Shown: piece after piece, positions 45,130-56,650 of the stretch
Position numbering within the stretch: the stretch's first letter is position 1
Layout: each line of letters begins with the position of its first letter
Notes under the pieces: generated by a model
Seen by the model: the letters and a program-made list of their open reading frames with translations, nothing else
The model's database searches: none
Told to the model about the DNA's origin: nothing
Made by a program: the position numbers and the translations under genes
Assembly: GCF_963678635.1 (NCBI RefSeq)
Contig: NC_087063.1
Span: 81,393,574-81,457,573, forward strand
Reading direction: 5' to 3'
DNA from: Symsagittifera roscoffensis
Lineage: Eukaryota > Xenacoelomorpha > Acoela > Convolutidae
DNA length: 64,000 nucleotides

Positions 45130-46032
45130 TTAGATCTTCATCCCATCTATATTTAGCATCACCTCATGTGGACCATAAGCTTCCGTGTACCTGTTATCAA
45201 CTCGTACCGACTTGCAACCCCCTCTCGTGAGTAGTGCCCTCAATGCTCTAGAAGTTGTTTGTGGGCTTATACAACTCAAGTAATCTGCGTACACATCAAT
45301 GTGCATTATTGTCTGGTCACTTGGTTCGCTCAAGTTTCTCGTTACCTCATGGCCGCCCACAGTGATTATTGACACTATTCTGGCTCCAATCTTTGTTATG
45401 CCGAATGGCTTCCCTGTAACCATCTTTACAGTGATGCAGTTTGCATTTTCTGTCGACCCCTCTACTGCCTCTGGTATTGTTTGCGTGCAACTTAATGCTT
45501 CGTTCATTTTCTGTCTTTCGATCTCTTGCTTCAGTCTTTGTTCTATTTCTTTCGCTGCCAGGTCCTGTTTCACTTTGTTGATAGCTTCCGCTGCCGCCTT
45601 CTCATAATTTATTTCTAGGGCGTTCCTTGCCGTGGCTTCGATTGCGCTATTACATTGTGTTACAGCTTTCACTGTTTTCGTCGGCAGTTCCGCACTTGGT
45701 CTTTCTAGATTTTTCGTCTCAAATTCACCTTGTCTGTTTCTCTGGTTCTGTACCGCTGCTAAGGCCAACTTATGTTTTGGATGACTCTGATTCTTGACCG
45801 CCTCCCAAAACAACGGGCAGTCCATCCTGAAGTGCCTCTCTTGGTTGCAGAAGAAGCATCTTGCACCTATTTTGATGATCAAGCCACTATAGAACTCGTG
45901 TTCCTCCATCTGGCTCATATCTTCCTCATCGGGTGCATATCCCAAACTCTTCATGCCCTGTTTGTATGTCGTGCAATCCGCCACGTGATGATCAGCTGAC
46001 CCGCAGTTCGCGCATGATCTGCGTTTGTCCAT
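45130..46032 (-). pseudogene. Nucleocapsid and pre-protease region of element E
   Basis: A 300-codon frame with two CCHC knuckles (CANCGSADHHVADC and CFFCNQERHFRMDC), a charged helical linker, and the segment RNLSEPSDQTIMHIDVYADYL shared with family 1. A small deletion after NIDGMKI removes the residues equivalent to YTRTYVTTDSDQI and shifts frame into the protease ORF at 45115. Confidence 0.8.
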
Positions 46033-46907
46033 GTCATCTCTGGGCTTGTACCATGACGACCTTTGTGGCTGGCTCCCCCTTGCGTATTCCTGTTGTCTGA
46101 GTACGAGTATTTCTTGGGTTTCGTTAGCATGTATTCTCTTGACTTCTGCCTCATCTCTTCTGGAGTTGGTGCACTGTCTTTCGACAATGTATAGTATGTT
46201 GCTAACATCGTTCTCAAGTCATCACTCTTTACCCCATCAATGAACTTTGAGGCGATGCTGAAGTTCCTTCTATTGGTAGATTCTTCCGGGTCACGCCTTC
46301 TTCTCAAGCTCTCAAGATCATGTAGGAATCTGTATATCGATTCATCGTCCCTTTGCCTTCTCTTTTCAAATCGCATCATCGCTTGATGACCCTTCATGCC
46401 TGAGCCGAATCGATTTAACAATATTTCGAAGATTTTGTCCGCTGTATCGCGTTCCTCTTCTTTCTTCGCAACCACGCATTTCAATGCCGTGCCTTCCAGG
46501 TTGCTCAGTATCGCTGTGCATGCTTGCCTCTCATCGTTCAAGTTGTCTTGTTCCAAGTGCAACCTCATGACTTCTGCCCAAGTGTCAATGCATCCGTCTG
46601 AATCATCTTTGAATTCTTTCGGTTTCTTGAAAATTTTCCTGGATTTGTTGCTTCCTCTGTCACTCGAGTCGGTGTTCCTCGTGGCGAAGGCTTCTAGCGT
46701 CCTGTTCATCATTTCCCAGGTGCTTGACCATGTTATGGCATCCGGTCCCACGTTGTTGTGAGTCGTGGAGTCCCCTGGACCACTGGTTGTGTTCGCTGTT
46801 CCACTTTTTATAATCGCCTTGGCCCCCCGGTGCCATACTCGCAGGCTCCCGGGGTACTGGTAACAGCGTCGACTGCCGTTTGTTCCTTTGTGGATCCACG
46901 AAGTCAA
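45951..46907 (-). pseudogene. Gag capsid-like region of element E
   Basis: From about 46740 the frame reads FKKPKEFKDDSDGCIDTWAEVMRLHLEQ, LEGTALKCVVAKKEEE, ILLNRFGSGMKGHQAMMRFEKRR and FIDGVKSDDLRTMLATYYTL, closely matching A and B. It overlaps the knuckle frame at its end out of phase, so a frameshift near 46050 separates them. Confidence 0.78.
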
Positions 46908-47802
46908 CTCTATTACCTTGTGTGCGCTCCGCCGCTGGCCTGTCTTGTGGTGTTGAATTCCTCAAGATAGCGTCTAACTTTGTCTGTATTGCACTTGAGC
47001 TCTCAGCCTGGTCCCTACTCATCGTATCCATTCTCGTTTCCAAACTCCCCAACTTGCTATTCACTGCGACATATTGCTGTTTCATTTCTCGCATGTCTTT
47101 TCTGATGTTCTTGTCTCGCTCTTCATCAGTGGTGTCTATTTTGTCCGACATCTGCTGAAGCTTTTCCTCTGTTGCTCTCGCTAGATGGAAATAGCTGTCC
47201 AGGTACTCATGTTTGTTGTTTCTCACTTCCTTCCTTATCACACTTCTATCCTCTTCGCTGTGCTTCAGTTTCTCGTCTATCTGATCTAGCTTCGCCATCA
47301 AGTCGCTTAGCTCAAGAGTAGTTGTTCCATGGTCCGTTGTTGTCCTGTAGTCGCTGGTCCCGGTTCTTTCTGATCCTCGTTTTGGTCGGTCTCTGTCGTT
47401 TTCGTGGATACTGTTCCGAATGTTTTGCTTTTCTCGGCTTTCGTCTCCTCCACTGCTGCGTCTCTCGATTTCATTCCGACCATCATCGCCAATCTTTCAG
47501 TAAAAGACTTTCTCTTTTGAGACTCATCCTTCACCGTTTCTGGCGTGTTGCCTGTTGTGTCTTCCACGTTGTCTATCGGTGAGAACTCCATGGGCTTCGG
47601 ATTAGGTTCTTCCGCATTGGGCATCGGGGTTGACTCTGTCGTTTTCTTACCACTTCATCCACACTTTGATCCGGTGTCTCTAGTTCAATCTCGATGGTGG
47701 GTTCTACTCGTTCCCCTTCCGTGCCCTCTTTTGCTCTGTTCTCCGTAGTACTCCTCTAACCATACTAACTGAAAAGTTCTTCTTTGTCACCTTTGGACCC
47801 AT
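46660..47802 (-). pseudogene. Gag N-terminal coiled-coil region of element E
   Basis: A plausible start is ATG at about 47802 (MGPKVTKKNFSVSMVRG), but that frame stops soon. The continuing frames are 47624-47307 and 47301-46660. The second has a coiled coil (AKLDQIDEKLKHSEEDRSVIR to IQTKLDAILRN) in the same position as in B. The frame is broken at least twice. Confidence 0.65.
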
Positions 47803-48159
47803 TGTTGTTGTTTTACGTAGCGACGAATTATACTTTGTCTTCGCCTCGGTAGATCTTTTTTAAGCTACCGGTACCCTGCTCCGCCTCATTATTTACAATT
47901 GTTCCTATTTACAGTATTACTATCTACAAAATTCTACTCTAAGGTTAAAACCTCTTTTGACAAAATTTTATAAAAAGAAATTTACAATTTGCTAAAAACA
48001 ACTTTTCCTGAGCTTTTGAAAATTCTATATGTTAGGATTGGATAGAAAATTTAATTTTGCAATTGGTTACTTCAACCTGACTTAGTACTCTTTTAGTACC
48101 CCCCTTCTTTATGCTGTTCCAAGACTTTCTCTCTACTGTCCCAAGAATATTCAGTGTTG

Positions 48160-48790
48160 ACCCAGTACTTCTTGTTAGTGTCCCAAGACCACTGTCCCAA
48201 GACCCTTGCCCTAAGACTACTGTCCCAAGACTACTGTCCCAAGACTACTGTCCCAAGACTACTGTCCCAAGACTACTGTCCCAAGATTAGTGTCCCAAGA
48301 CTACTGTCCCAAGACTAGCGTCCCAAGACTACTGTCCCAAGACTAGTGTCCCAAGACTACTGTCCCAAGACCACTGTCCCAAGACCAATGTCCCAAGACC
48401 AATGTCCCAAGACCACTGTCCCAAGACCACTGTCCCAAGACCAATGTCCCAAGACCAATGTCCCAAGGCCACTGTCCCAAGACCAATGTCCCAAGACCAC
48501 TGTCCCAAGACCACTGTCCCAAGACTACTGTCCCAAGACCACTGTCCCAAGACTACTGTCCCAAGACTAGTGTCCCAAGACCACTGTCCCAAGACCACTG
48601 TCCCAAGACTACTGTCCCAAGACTACTGTCCCAAGACTACTGTCCCAAGACTGTTTCGTACCAAGACTGCTCTGGTCCAAGACTGTCCCAAGACTGCACT
48701 GTCCCGAGACTGTCCCAAGACCGTGTTGCTCCAAGACTGTCCCCAGACTGCAATGTCCCAAGACTTCTTCGGTACTATCCCAAGACTTGT
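48160..48790. repeat. 14-bp minisatellite TGTCCCAAGACYAC
   Basis: About 35-40 tandem units with variants (ACTAC, ACCAC, ACCAAT), regular from about 48172 to 48650 and more divergent afterwards. Because 14 is not a multiple of three, all frames spell the same peptide period on each strand. The open frames here are by-products. Confidence 0.9.
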
Positions 48791-49675
48791 CACTGAGTGT
48801 CTGGATATCGGATCTCTTCTTCTTCGTTGTAGGGACTCTTGAACCACTGTACCTTTTACCACCACTTGAGCTCTAGTAAAAATTTTCCCAAAATCCCTAT
48901 CTTAATGGCCAAAACCCAAATACTAATCCCTCAGTATTTATCTCCCTCTCGTTGTTTCAGGCTATTTGAAACCCTACCTTCCTCGCAGGTATCTTGTGAT
49001 CACCTGTTCGTTCAAATACCAACAACAAATTTTCACCAAAACGTAAAAATTTAAACTGGAAAAAATTTCAAAAACAGAGAGATGAATTCTCCTAAAATTC
49101 AAGGTTGACCGATGTCAATCTTTGTCCGAAAAAATGTCTGGTATCCGATTGCCACGCGTTTTCCTCCCCCCCTGCTATCGATCTTATGGGGTATCACAAA
49201 AACTGTCTATGTCCGTTCCCCCCTACCGATCCGACCAGGGTACCTACCTTAACCTGATTTTAAATTTGGATATCCGCTTCTTATAACCAACGCGTGTAAG
49301 TATCTAATGTAACTAAATCGACTATGCCGAACAATTCGTTACTCTAATGTGTCCCCCCTTTTACACTTTACAACCGCTAACCTCTAACCTAACCAGCCCC
49401 CCTTCTAACCTCCCCCCTCTTTAGCCCCCCTCTTTAGCCGAAAAATCCCTTAGGCGCCGGGTGCTAAACCTATCGAGAGAAAACCGTAGACCTGTTTCCA
49501 GGCCTGCTTGTGTAAAAACTTCCTCAAAACAATGGGGCTCCGCTTATCCAATTTTACACTTATCTCCTATAATGTAATGTGGATTCTAACGATACCCGTT
49601 TTCCCAACTTGAGAACACCCCTGTGCGTCCTCTTGTAGTGATCCCGTGCTGGTTGTCTCCGTTCTACACTTGACA

Positions 49676-49950
49676 GCAGCACCACCTTCCCACTTGGCTG
49701 GTCACATCTTCCAGTCAAGTTTCCAGTCGGTTCAGCTCAGTCCTTCTGAACCACTTTCCCACTCGTCTGGTCACCTCTTCCAGTCAAGTCTCCTAGTGGT
49801 CTGGTTCGATCCTTGTGAACCACCTTCCCACTCGGCTGGTCACCTCTTCCAGTCAAGTCTCCTAGTGGTCCTGTTCAATCCTTGTGAACCACTTTCCCAC
49901 TCGGCTGGTCACCCTTTCCAGTCAAGTCTCCTAGTGGTCCGGCTAGGTTG
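49676..49950. repeat. 69-bp tandem repeat, four copies
   Basis: Copies begin near 49679, 49748, 49817 and 49886, with core CCCACTCGGCTGGTCACCTC and TTCCAGTCAAGTCTCCTAGT. The first is the most divergent. The period is a multiple of three, which keeps a plus-strand frame open (49646-49972), but that strand is antisense to the element. Confidence 0.85.
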
Positions 49951-50412
49951 CAATCTATCTGAAAACCCTTAACAACGCCCCCCACTAGGGCACCTTATTG
50001 AAGTCACTGGTTTAAATTGCTAGATTGATCGAAATGATCGGTCTTATAAAACAGTATGGGTATACTATTTAATTAATATAAAGGTTTGATCCAAATGATC
50101 CGGTATCAAAGTCACTGTCTTATTGTTTTATGGTTTTTGTTCCTTTTTCTGTACTTTTTTCTTTTTTTTGTTTCGTTTTTTGTCTTTTTGCTCGTGTTTT
50201 TGTCCCCCTAGTTACCCCCTTTTACTCGGTTAGCTAGGCCTCGTTCGGGGAGCGTACGAGGAAGTTTTGTCAAATTTTCTTAAAAAGCTATCACGGTACA
50301 ACCGGAAGGTTTACACGTTCCCGCTGAACCGTACCACCGGTACTCTAGAATGGGCATGCAGCCCGGAGCTGTGTCAAGTGGGTCCGACTCCGTAGTCATG
50401 ATGTCGTAAAAA

Positions 50413-50427
50413 CACCCAGGAGCGCCA
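50413..50427 (-). promoter_or_regulatory. Primer-binding site of element E
   Basis: The minus strand reads TGGCGCTCCTGGGTG, 11 bases inside the LTR border. It is the best preserved copy and is shared with A and B despite different LTRs. The matching tRNA would end CACCCAGGAGCGCCA; I cannot name it with confidence. Confidence 0.65.
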
Positions 50428-50438
50428 TAAAAACTTTA

Positions 50439-51016
50439 TGTAACAGTCGCCTACTTCGGTCACATATGAGGCTTAAGAAAAATAGGCCCTATAACCATTG
50501 GCTCAAGAGTCAGGGACACTATCTCTTGTGTTTTTCTACCTCAAAAACGGTCGGAGCCAATTCGGTTCGCTTGCGACATGAGACTAGAACCCGTTACAGC
50601 TTGAAGGCCACTACCAAAATATCCCCATACTCTAGAAAATAAGAACGTTCCCATACTTAGGTCTCGAGATACCCAAAATACACGAACGCCGTTAAAAACA
50701 GGGTCGGAACAATCCGTTAAGTTACTTTTTATTGGACAGTGGAACTTTGATCCATTTCAGATGGATCAACCTAAAACTCGCCTTATCTCAACATAACAAT
50801 CATAAAACACACTCGAGAATACTAAATTTGGAACTCACATGTCGACACACTCGAGAATAGGGAGTAATTAAATTGATGAGCAACTCGAGAATTAAATAAA
50901 ATAACTTGAGTAGTTCAATACTAATCGGTTTTAATAAAGGAAATAAGTTTAGACTCTAGAATTGAAGTTTTTGTCTGAACCATTGGGACACTCCAGCTGT
51001 CCACCTTTCCGTTGAA
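50439..51016 (-). repeat. 5' LTR of element E, interrupted by element D
   Basis: Matches 38484-39061 with roughly a dozen differences and stops at CCGTTGAA, where the LTR of element D begins. The remaining ~318 bases (39062-39379 in the 3' copy) should lie beyond the right edge of the window. Confidence 0.85.
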
Positions 51017-51937
51017 TGTAACATTCGCCCGGAAGATACATATCGACGGATAACAAAACTAAGTCTTAAGACGACTGGCTAGCGTCTAAACAGAGCTTTG
51101 CATGTTTTTCACCGTCTCTACCAAGCCAGTACTTTTCGGTGGTCTTTCTTACATCGGGTCGACAAAAACGTTACTGCTCTCCGGCTTCGACCAGAATGCT
51201 CAAATTAACTGAATTATATGCAAAAATAGTGAGCTCATGGCTGGGTCTCTGTATCCCCAGACCACGAGGTCACTCCTAAAAACAGGGCTACTACTTATCA
51301 TATTACTATTGTTTTTGTTCAGTAGATAAAAATCATCATCTCCATGGAAGATGGATCAACCCTTTCCCCCAACTCCTAGCACCTCATCCTTGTCAAAACT
51401 AATCAAAATATCAGTTAAATTCAAGTCAGGACATGACAGGATGCTAAAAGTTTATGTGAGTTAATAAAAGTTTCCGTCCCGAGACCCTTCCGGATTCTTG
51501 AATCCGCCGAATCAAGCTCCTTACTCTTGATTTCTTGCTAATCCGGAAGGCTGGTTCTCACCCTTCACCGTTGTTGGCAACGGCCTTGCAACTATTGTAG
51601 CAGCACAATAGTTGCAACTCGGAACGTTCTCTGCTATTCTGTAGTTCGTTGTCGTTCTCCAATCTCGATTTTCGTACTGTTCGCAATCGCAGATAAAAGT
51701 TGTTCTGTTTTTCACTCGCTTTTTGTTAAAAATGGCCGTTTCAGCATTTCTCAGAAATGTGACGTCATCATTCGAATTTTTGAAAATCTAAAATACTAGA
51801 ATATTCTAGCCCTCACCGTTTGGCTAAACGTTCCAATAACGTCGCTAATCCTTCGAAATCATCAACTCGGAAGGCTTCCTGCTCAAAATTCGAATCCTGC
51901 ATAAATTGCATTTTGGCCATTCCGGTCGAATGTCACA
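51017..51937 (-). repeat. 3' LTR of element D
   Basis: Plus-strand ends TGTAACATTCGCC and CGAATGTCACA, 921 bp, homologous to the B LTRs but more distant from them than they are from each other. Contains the conserved 13-bp hairpin (51586-51617). Confidence 0.87.
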
Positions 51938-51949
51938 TACTCCCCGGAC
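51938..51949 (-). promoter_or_regulatory. Polypurine tract of element D
   Basis: The minus strand reads GTCCGGGGAGTA directly before the 3' LTR. Confidence 0.65.
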
Positions 51950-52386
51950 AGTCCGGTCAATGTACTCATTGAATCGCGCAATGTTCTAAATGGTTACAGT
52001 GTCATCGAACAGAATTTACAAAATGCACGAAATTACTTTTACCTACGTCACATCGACTCACTGCAGAATATAAATGGCATCATACTACATCACTATAGCC
52101 TTCAAATTCTTTCATTAATCTGCACATTGAGGATATGACTTAAGATAAAACATACTTTCTGACTTCCAGTGTCAATGTCCCGATTGAAACTTTTTCTCCT
52201 AGATTTAAAAGGTGTTGGCTTGCAGGACAGTCCTGCCAACCAACAAGCTAAAATTATCCTACTATGCTCCTTCCCTTCGGAAATCTTGCTTGTCTATTCT
52301 CCTGAGTATTAAAACTAAGAAACTTTGTGGTTAGAAAGAACAATGCAACAACCTCCCTCCTCAAGAAGTTACTCAAGTTTTTCATG
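51950..52386 (-). other. 3' non-coding region of element D up to a deletion junction
   Basis: Aligned with 15053-15510 of B up to CACCACAAAGT (about 52396). From there it aligns with B near 20275, so about 4.8 kb of ORF3 present in B is missing here. Confidence 0.75.
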
Positions 52387-54765
52387 TCACCACAAAGTTA
52401 TCAGTCTTCCTAAGTTTCCGTGGGTTATTGCGATCAATGTCAGAAGTCCATCTAGTCGCAGGTTCTGTATTCCATCCGTAAGCAGTATCACCGGTCCTTT
52501 CACGAAATTCTCCGCTCCAAATGTCACAAACAGGGCTATTAATTCCACTATCGATACTTTCACTACCGCTTGGAGGAATTCCTTTATAAAGTAGTGCGAG
52601 ACTTTCGGGTAGACTTTTGCCAAGAAGGACGCGGTCCATCCGGCTCCCAACCCTTCTAGCATGCTGTCTGTCCTTTCAAATCCCTCCTGTCCTTTCACTT
52701 CCTGGGTCCAGAAGGTTTCCAGAGTAATCTGACACATTCTGTTCACGAACTCAGCTGTCTTTTCTCCGGCATTTTCCGCCAGGTTCACCTCCTTCAACAA
52801 GTAGGCGTATATCTTAGTGATCATTACTGGGCCTTGCTGAAAAGCATCTGCACCCAATGCCGCTACTCTCGGATTCAGGTGTAGCCACTGGTTTGCTTCC
52901 GGCTTGGTTCTCAGCACCATCGCTTCCAGATGAGCTCTTGTCTCCAGTGAATTCTTTCTTCTCGTGTCTTCACTCGCCACTTCCATTGCTCGGAACCACA
53001 AGTCGTTGGACATCGCCGTGATCACTCGATGGTTGTCATCTATTCCTGGTTTCAGTTTGAGTTGCCGACTGAAGTTGGACAGTTCCAACCCCAGCACCTC
53101 GTCCAACACCAACATGTGTAGCGCGTGGTCCTTGAACCCTCTCATCGCGTTTGAGATATCTGACCATACTGCAGGCAGTTCAGCCTTAAGTGGCCTCAGG
53201 TTCTCCATTTCTATCATGCGATTCGGGGCTGATATGGTCACATCATATTTTCCCTCCGAAAGTAAGGCTACCATTGCATACACAAATTTCAGTCCATCCG
53301 GGAGATATGCATATCCCGGAGACAACGCAAACACTACTCTCAATGTCACTTTGTTGAATGATCCCTCCTTTGTCGCGTCTACCACTTCACCCATTGACTC
53401 CAGGATGTCTTTTATCGCGGGCCATACTGCGTTTTCTGCTGTTGCAGGATCTCTGAGCCTGCTCAGAAAACCTCTACTGTGTAGATGGTCATTGATGCCA
53501 GCAAACACAATCGTTATCGGGTTCATCTCTGTCTGCCTCTGTACCCCTATAGCCAATGACACTGATTACAATAGGTCTAGGTCAACTGCGGCCAGCATTA
53601 TGACGTCCGGCCAAAACAAAGACTTAGAGGTGTACACGAACTCTGAATTCGCTACTACCATGATTTTGGCCTTTCTCATCTCTGCTTTGTCGTAGGCGGC
53701 GAAGATGGTCTCATCTTTCTTTATCGCTGTCAATCCGCCATATCTCTGGGCATCACCATCTTGGTTCACTAGTTTTGGGTACACTCTCTCCTTCACATGA
53801 CCAGGTGGTGTCGTCAATTGCCTAAATATCTTTACGTGTTGTCCAATCGGCGCTCTCGCCGTCAGGAATCTTCCTGGCCTTTCTTCACGATTCCTCTCAT
53901 CATGGTTCAATCTCACATCTTGCAACGGTCTTGCATTCACAGGTCCTATTGTGTTGTTGGAGGGCAGTCCCTCCAAGTCGGCAAATCTCAAGGCCGTCGT
54001 GGAGCTGAAATTTATGCTAGCGGCTATCAACCAGTCTACGCCGGTTATCGAGTACAATCTGCTGACGGATAGCGTCGCTCCATTCAGCATCCTCCTTGCA
54101 TCTTCGATGAAGCTCACTCTCTGTAGGTCCAGCTTCATTAGTTCTTCTTTGTATATATGCCAAGGAGACGGTATGGATCGCGACCACATCAATGAGCCTC
54201 TGCTCGGTCTCTCCTCTCGACTGGTACTCGTCGTCTCCGATCTAGTGTCCGATCTGGATGTGCCTGCTACTTCCTCGATTGGTTGGTTGACAGGTCCTAT
54301 CCTTTTCCTAGGATGGATTGTCCTCCTCTTCGGTGCTTCTCCCAACCGATCTTGTACGTCTGTTCTTCGACCTGGTTCACTGGAGCTTTGTTGCCGGTAA
54401 TTTGTGACGGCTGGGACCGTACCCAAGCGTGTTTCCAGGTTAGGAGGCACAAAGGTGGTGATCACCGTATCATTCACCGTTCCCTCTTCCTTCAGCACTC
54501 CTGTGTCAAAGAGTTCTGCTTCCAGCTCATCCAACCGTTCTTGGAAGACTCGATTCAACCAAGCTTGTCCTTCGACACTGTCGAAGTGGATGCCATCTGT
54601 GGTCAGTCTGGCTTGATCCATGGCTCTCAATTCATGTTCAATGTCCATGAGGATCATTCTTCCGGCGTTTCGATTTGCTAGGTTTCTCAAGATGTTGTTC
54701 CATCTCATGACTCCCTCGTTGTGCCTTCTTCCTGATGCTGTCAGGCTTCTTGTGTTCATTGGCAC
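52387..54765 (-). pseudogene. ORF3 of element D: hydrolase end, second SGNH-like module and helical region
   Basis: 54765-53566 and 53562-52387 share one phase, split by one TAA (CAA in B). It opens with the last part of the SGNH domain (TTDGIHFDSVEGQAW, the Asp/His block near 54597). A Ser/Arg-rich linker follows, then the second module (IVFAGINDHLHSRGFLSRL), MLVLDEVLGLELSNFSRQL and the helical block (ITLETFWTQEVKG). It retains stretches deleted in B (for example KTKPEANQWLHLNPRV-like residues near 52890). The frame ends artificially at the deletion junction. Confidence 0.68.
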
Positions 54766-56254
54766 CGTGCAAACGGTCAGTACCGCGCAACTGAACTTCT
54801 GCCAGAGAAGTAAACAAACACACCATCATTGCTTCCCACAGTGCTTCCTGCTCATCTGATCCTCTGGAGATGTCATTCGTCCCAACTAAGATCATCACAT
54901 TGGGTATCTTCCCTGGATTCATCAGCTCCACCATGCGATATAATTGGGCAATCGTCGCGCCTCCAAAGGCCATCACCGTGGTGACCCATGAGGTCCTCAA
55001 ATTCGACAGCACTCTGACTAAGCTGTCTCCCAATATCAGGTGAGATGTCCCGAGTGGTGGTTGCTGCAGGTTCACAGCCGGGCTCCAGGTAGCTCGATTG
55101 AAGCAGGCTCTCGGATCTGTCTCCGGAACTCCCGTGAAACTATACTTCAATTGATTATTCTTCTGCACGTCTATTACACGAGACACTTTCTTCGCTGGCA
55201 TCTTCCTTACTTTCCTCTCTGGGATTCTCGAGTTCCCCATGAGTGGTGTCACGTTACTCATCCTTTGTCTGATTACTGTCTGGGAGAGTTGTACTCTGCC
55301 CGTATCGTCAATCGTTCCATAGGGTGCAGTCACCCCAGAACCTGGTGCATTCTTGTTAGCGACCAATCGTCCAGCGGTCTCTATCAGTTTTCTCACTGTC
55401 TGTTCTACGACGGGATCACCCAAGGTGTCACTAGGATCCGGGATTGTTACTCGGTTCGTCTCTGCTGGAAGCCGTGTCTCCGTTGTTTGACTCATTTCTC
55501 GAGGTGTCAAGAGCTCCATCGGGGACTGCCCACGAGGAATATCCCTTGCAGGTATCATTTTCTCAATGGACGTCGTCAACGCCACCTGCTCCGATCGCTC
55601 TTTGTATTCCTGCCTTAAGCGTTCGATCTCTTGACCCTGCTTTTTGTTGCAGTCTTCAAACAACTTTCTCCACATGTCCCGGTCTTCCTCCATCGCCAGC
55701 ATGGTCTTCGTCATATCGTCTAACTCATTCTTCGTACTTCTCAACTGATCGTTCATCTCGTCCAGATCTTGTATGGTTTGGTTCGTCTGAACCTTCTGTG
55801 TTACTTTCGCCCCTTTTGGTGGCACAGCTGCTCTCAGTGGTGAACCAGACGAGGTCGCCTCGCTGTTCATCTCCCGATGCATTCTCGTCAGCCCAGGTTT
55901 GGGCTTGGAGGGCATTGGCATCTCACCTGGTTGGTAAGTCCTAGAACTTCCCAACCCAGGCTCATTCGCCAAGTCACTCCCTGAGAGAGCCCCGTTTCTC
56001 CACCTCATCACTCTCATGTTCGGGCGGTCTAGTACTCCTCTTTCTCCATATGCTGCCATCAACAGGACTTCCGTGGGGCGGTCCCCACGGTTGTCGTGCC
56101 CCAAGATGTTAATCAGGGCGGTCAGCAACATGACCACCTCTGGGTCCTCCAGAGCGAAGTCTCGTTCGATCAGCCGACGATAGATCGCATCTACCATCGG
56201 TCCTACATATGCCTCTGCCAGGTCCATCAATTCATCCAGGTTGAAATTGTCCAT
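54638..56254 (-). pseudogene. ORF3 of element D: N-terminal helical/coiled-coil region and SGNH catalytic Ser block
   Basis: 538 codons from MDNFNLDELMDLAEAYVG. Coiled coil near residues 165-235; basic linker PAKKVSRVIDVQKNN; SGNH block I LILGDSLVRVL at residue ~409, block II FGGATIAQL, block III MILVGTNDISRG at ~454. Just after (near 54800) one base is missing relative to B, which separates these blocks from the Asp/His block in 54765-53566. B has the hydrolase in one frame, so the two copies complement each other as evidence for the ancestral domain. Confidence 0.72.
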
Positions 56255-56650
56255 ACTGTTCTTTCCAAGTTTGATTTGATTTCGATTTCAAGTTTTGACT
56301 CAAGTGAGCAATTAAATGATCAATCAGGATCTAGAAAAGAAATCACGAATGTCACACTTGTCAATTTCACCTTAACATACATCGTTAAAATTTGCTTAAA
56401 GACAGTTCAGATAAAAAGATATTTATCCTAAAATTTATTAAAATCAATTGGTTTCTAAAATTTTGGAATTCGACCTAAGATTGGACAGTCCAAACTTTGG
56501 ATCTATTCCCAAGATCGTCATTTAGTTGTTCATGGTCACTAACCCCTACTTACCCATGATCTTAATAACCTAACACATAACATAACATAACGCACCTCTC
56601 ACATATTACACACAACTTAGTCTTTGGCCTAACACCCTCTCGCTCATCAC
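56255..56650 (-). other. Spacer between pol and ORF3 in element D
   Basis: Conserved with 23970-24322 of B, including the ACATA-type repeat (56566-56612). No open frame. Confidence 0.5.

Larger units (their letters stand above)
47803..50412 (-). other. Leader of element E
   Basis: 2.6 kb between primer site and gag start. It includes a 14-bp minisatellite (48160-48790) and a 69-bp tandem repeat (49676-49950). 48840-49640 is pyrimidine-rich on the plus strand with CCCCCCT runs and no gene. The CCTCCGGATTGG cluster of family 1 is absent, so long repeat-bearing leaders recur with unrelated sequences. Confidence 0.6.
38484..51016 (-). mobile_element. Element E: second-family Ty3/gypsy retrotransposon, internally deleted, 5' LTR interrupted
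   Basis: Minus-strand order: 5' LTR (50439-51016, cut by element D), PBS, leader with two tandem repeats, gag, protease, RT, RNase H, part of the tether, then directly the C-terminal part of ORF3 and the 3' LTR. Integrase, macrodomain and SGNH modules are absent. The LTR is unrelated in body to that of A/B/D but shares its terminal bases and primer site. The two LTR copies are about 98% identical over 578 bases by eye, so insertion was recent relative to B. Confidence 0.85.

Noticed and set aside
48172-48650. CRISPR-like array
   Set aside because: Units are contiguous 14-bp tandem repeats without unique spacers, in eukaryotic DNA.
48329-48865. Long frames on both strands spelling a 14-residue repeat (TVPRPMSQDQCPK and WSWDTSLGTVVLGQ)
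   Set aside because: A 14-bp minisatellite without stops gives periodic peptides in every frame. No start context or domain.
49646-49972. 108-codon plus-strand frame with repeated HSAGHLFQSSLLVV
   Set aside because: By-product of the 69-bp tandem repeat in the leader of element E, antisense to the element.
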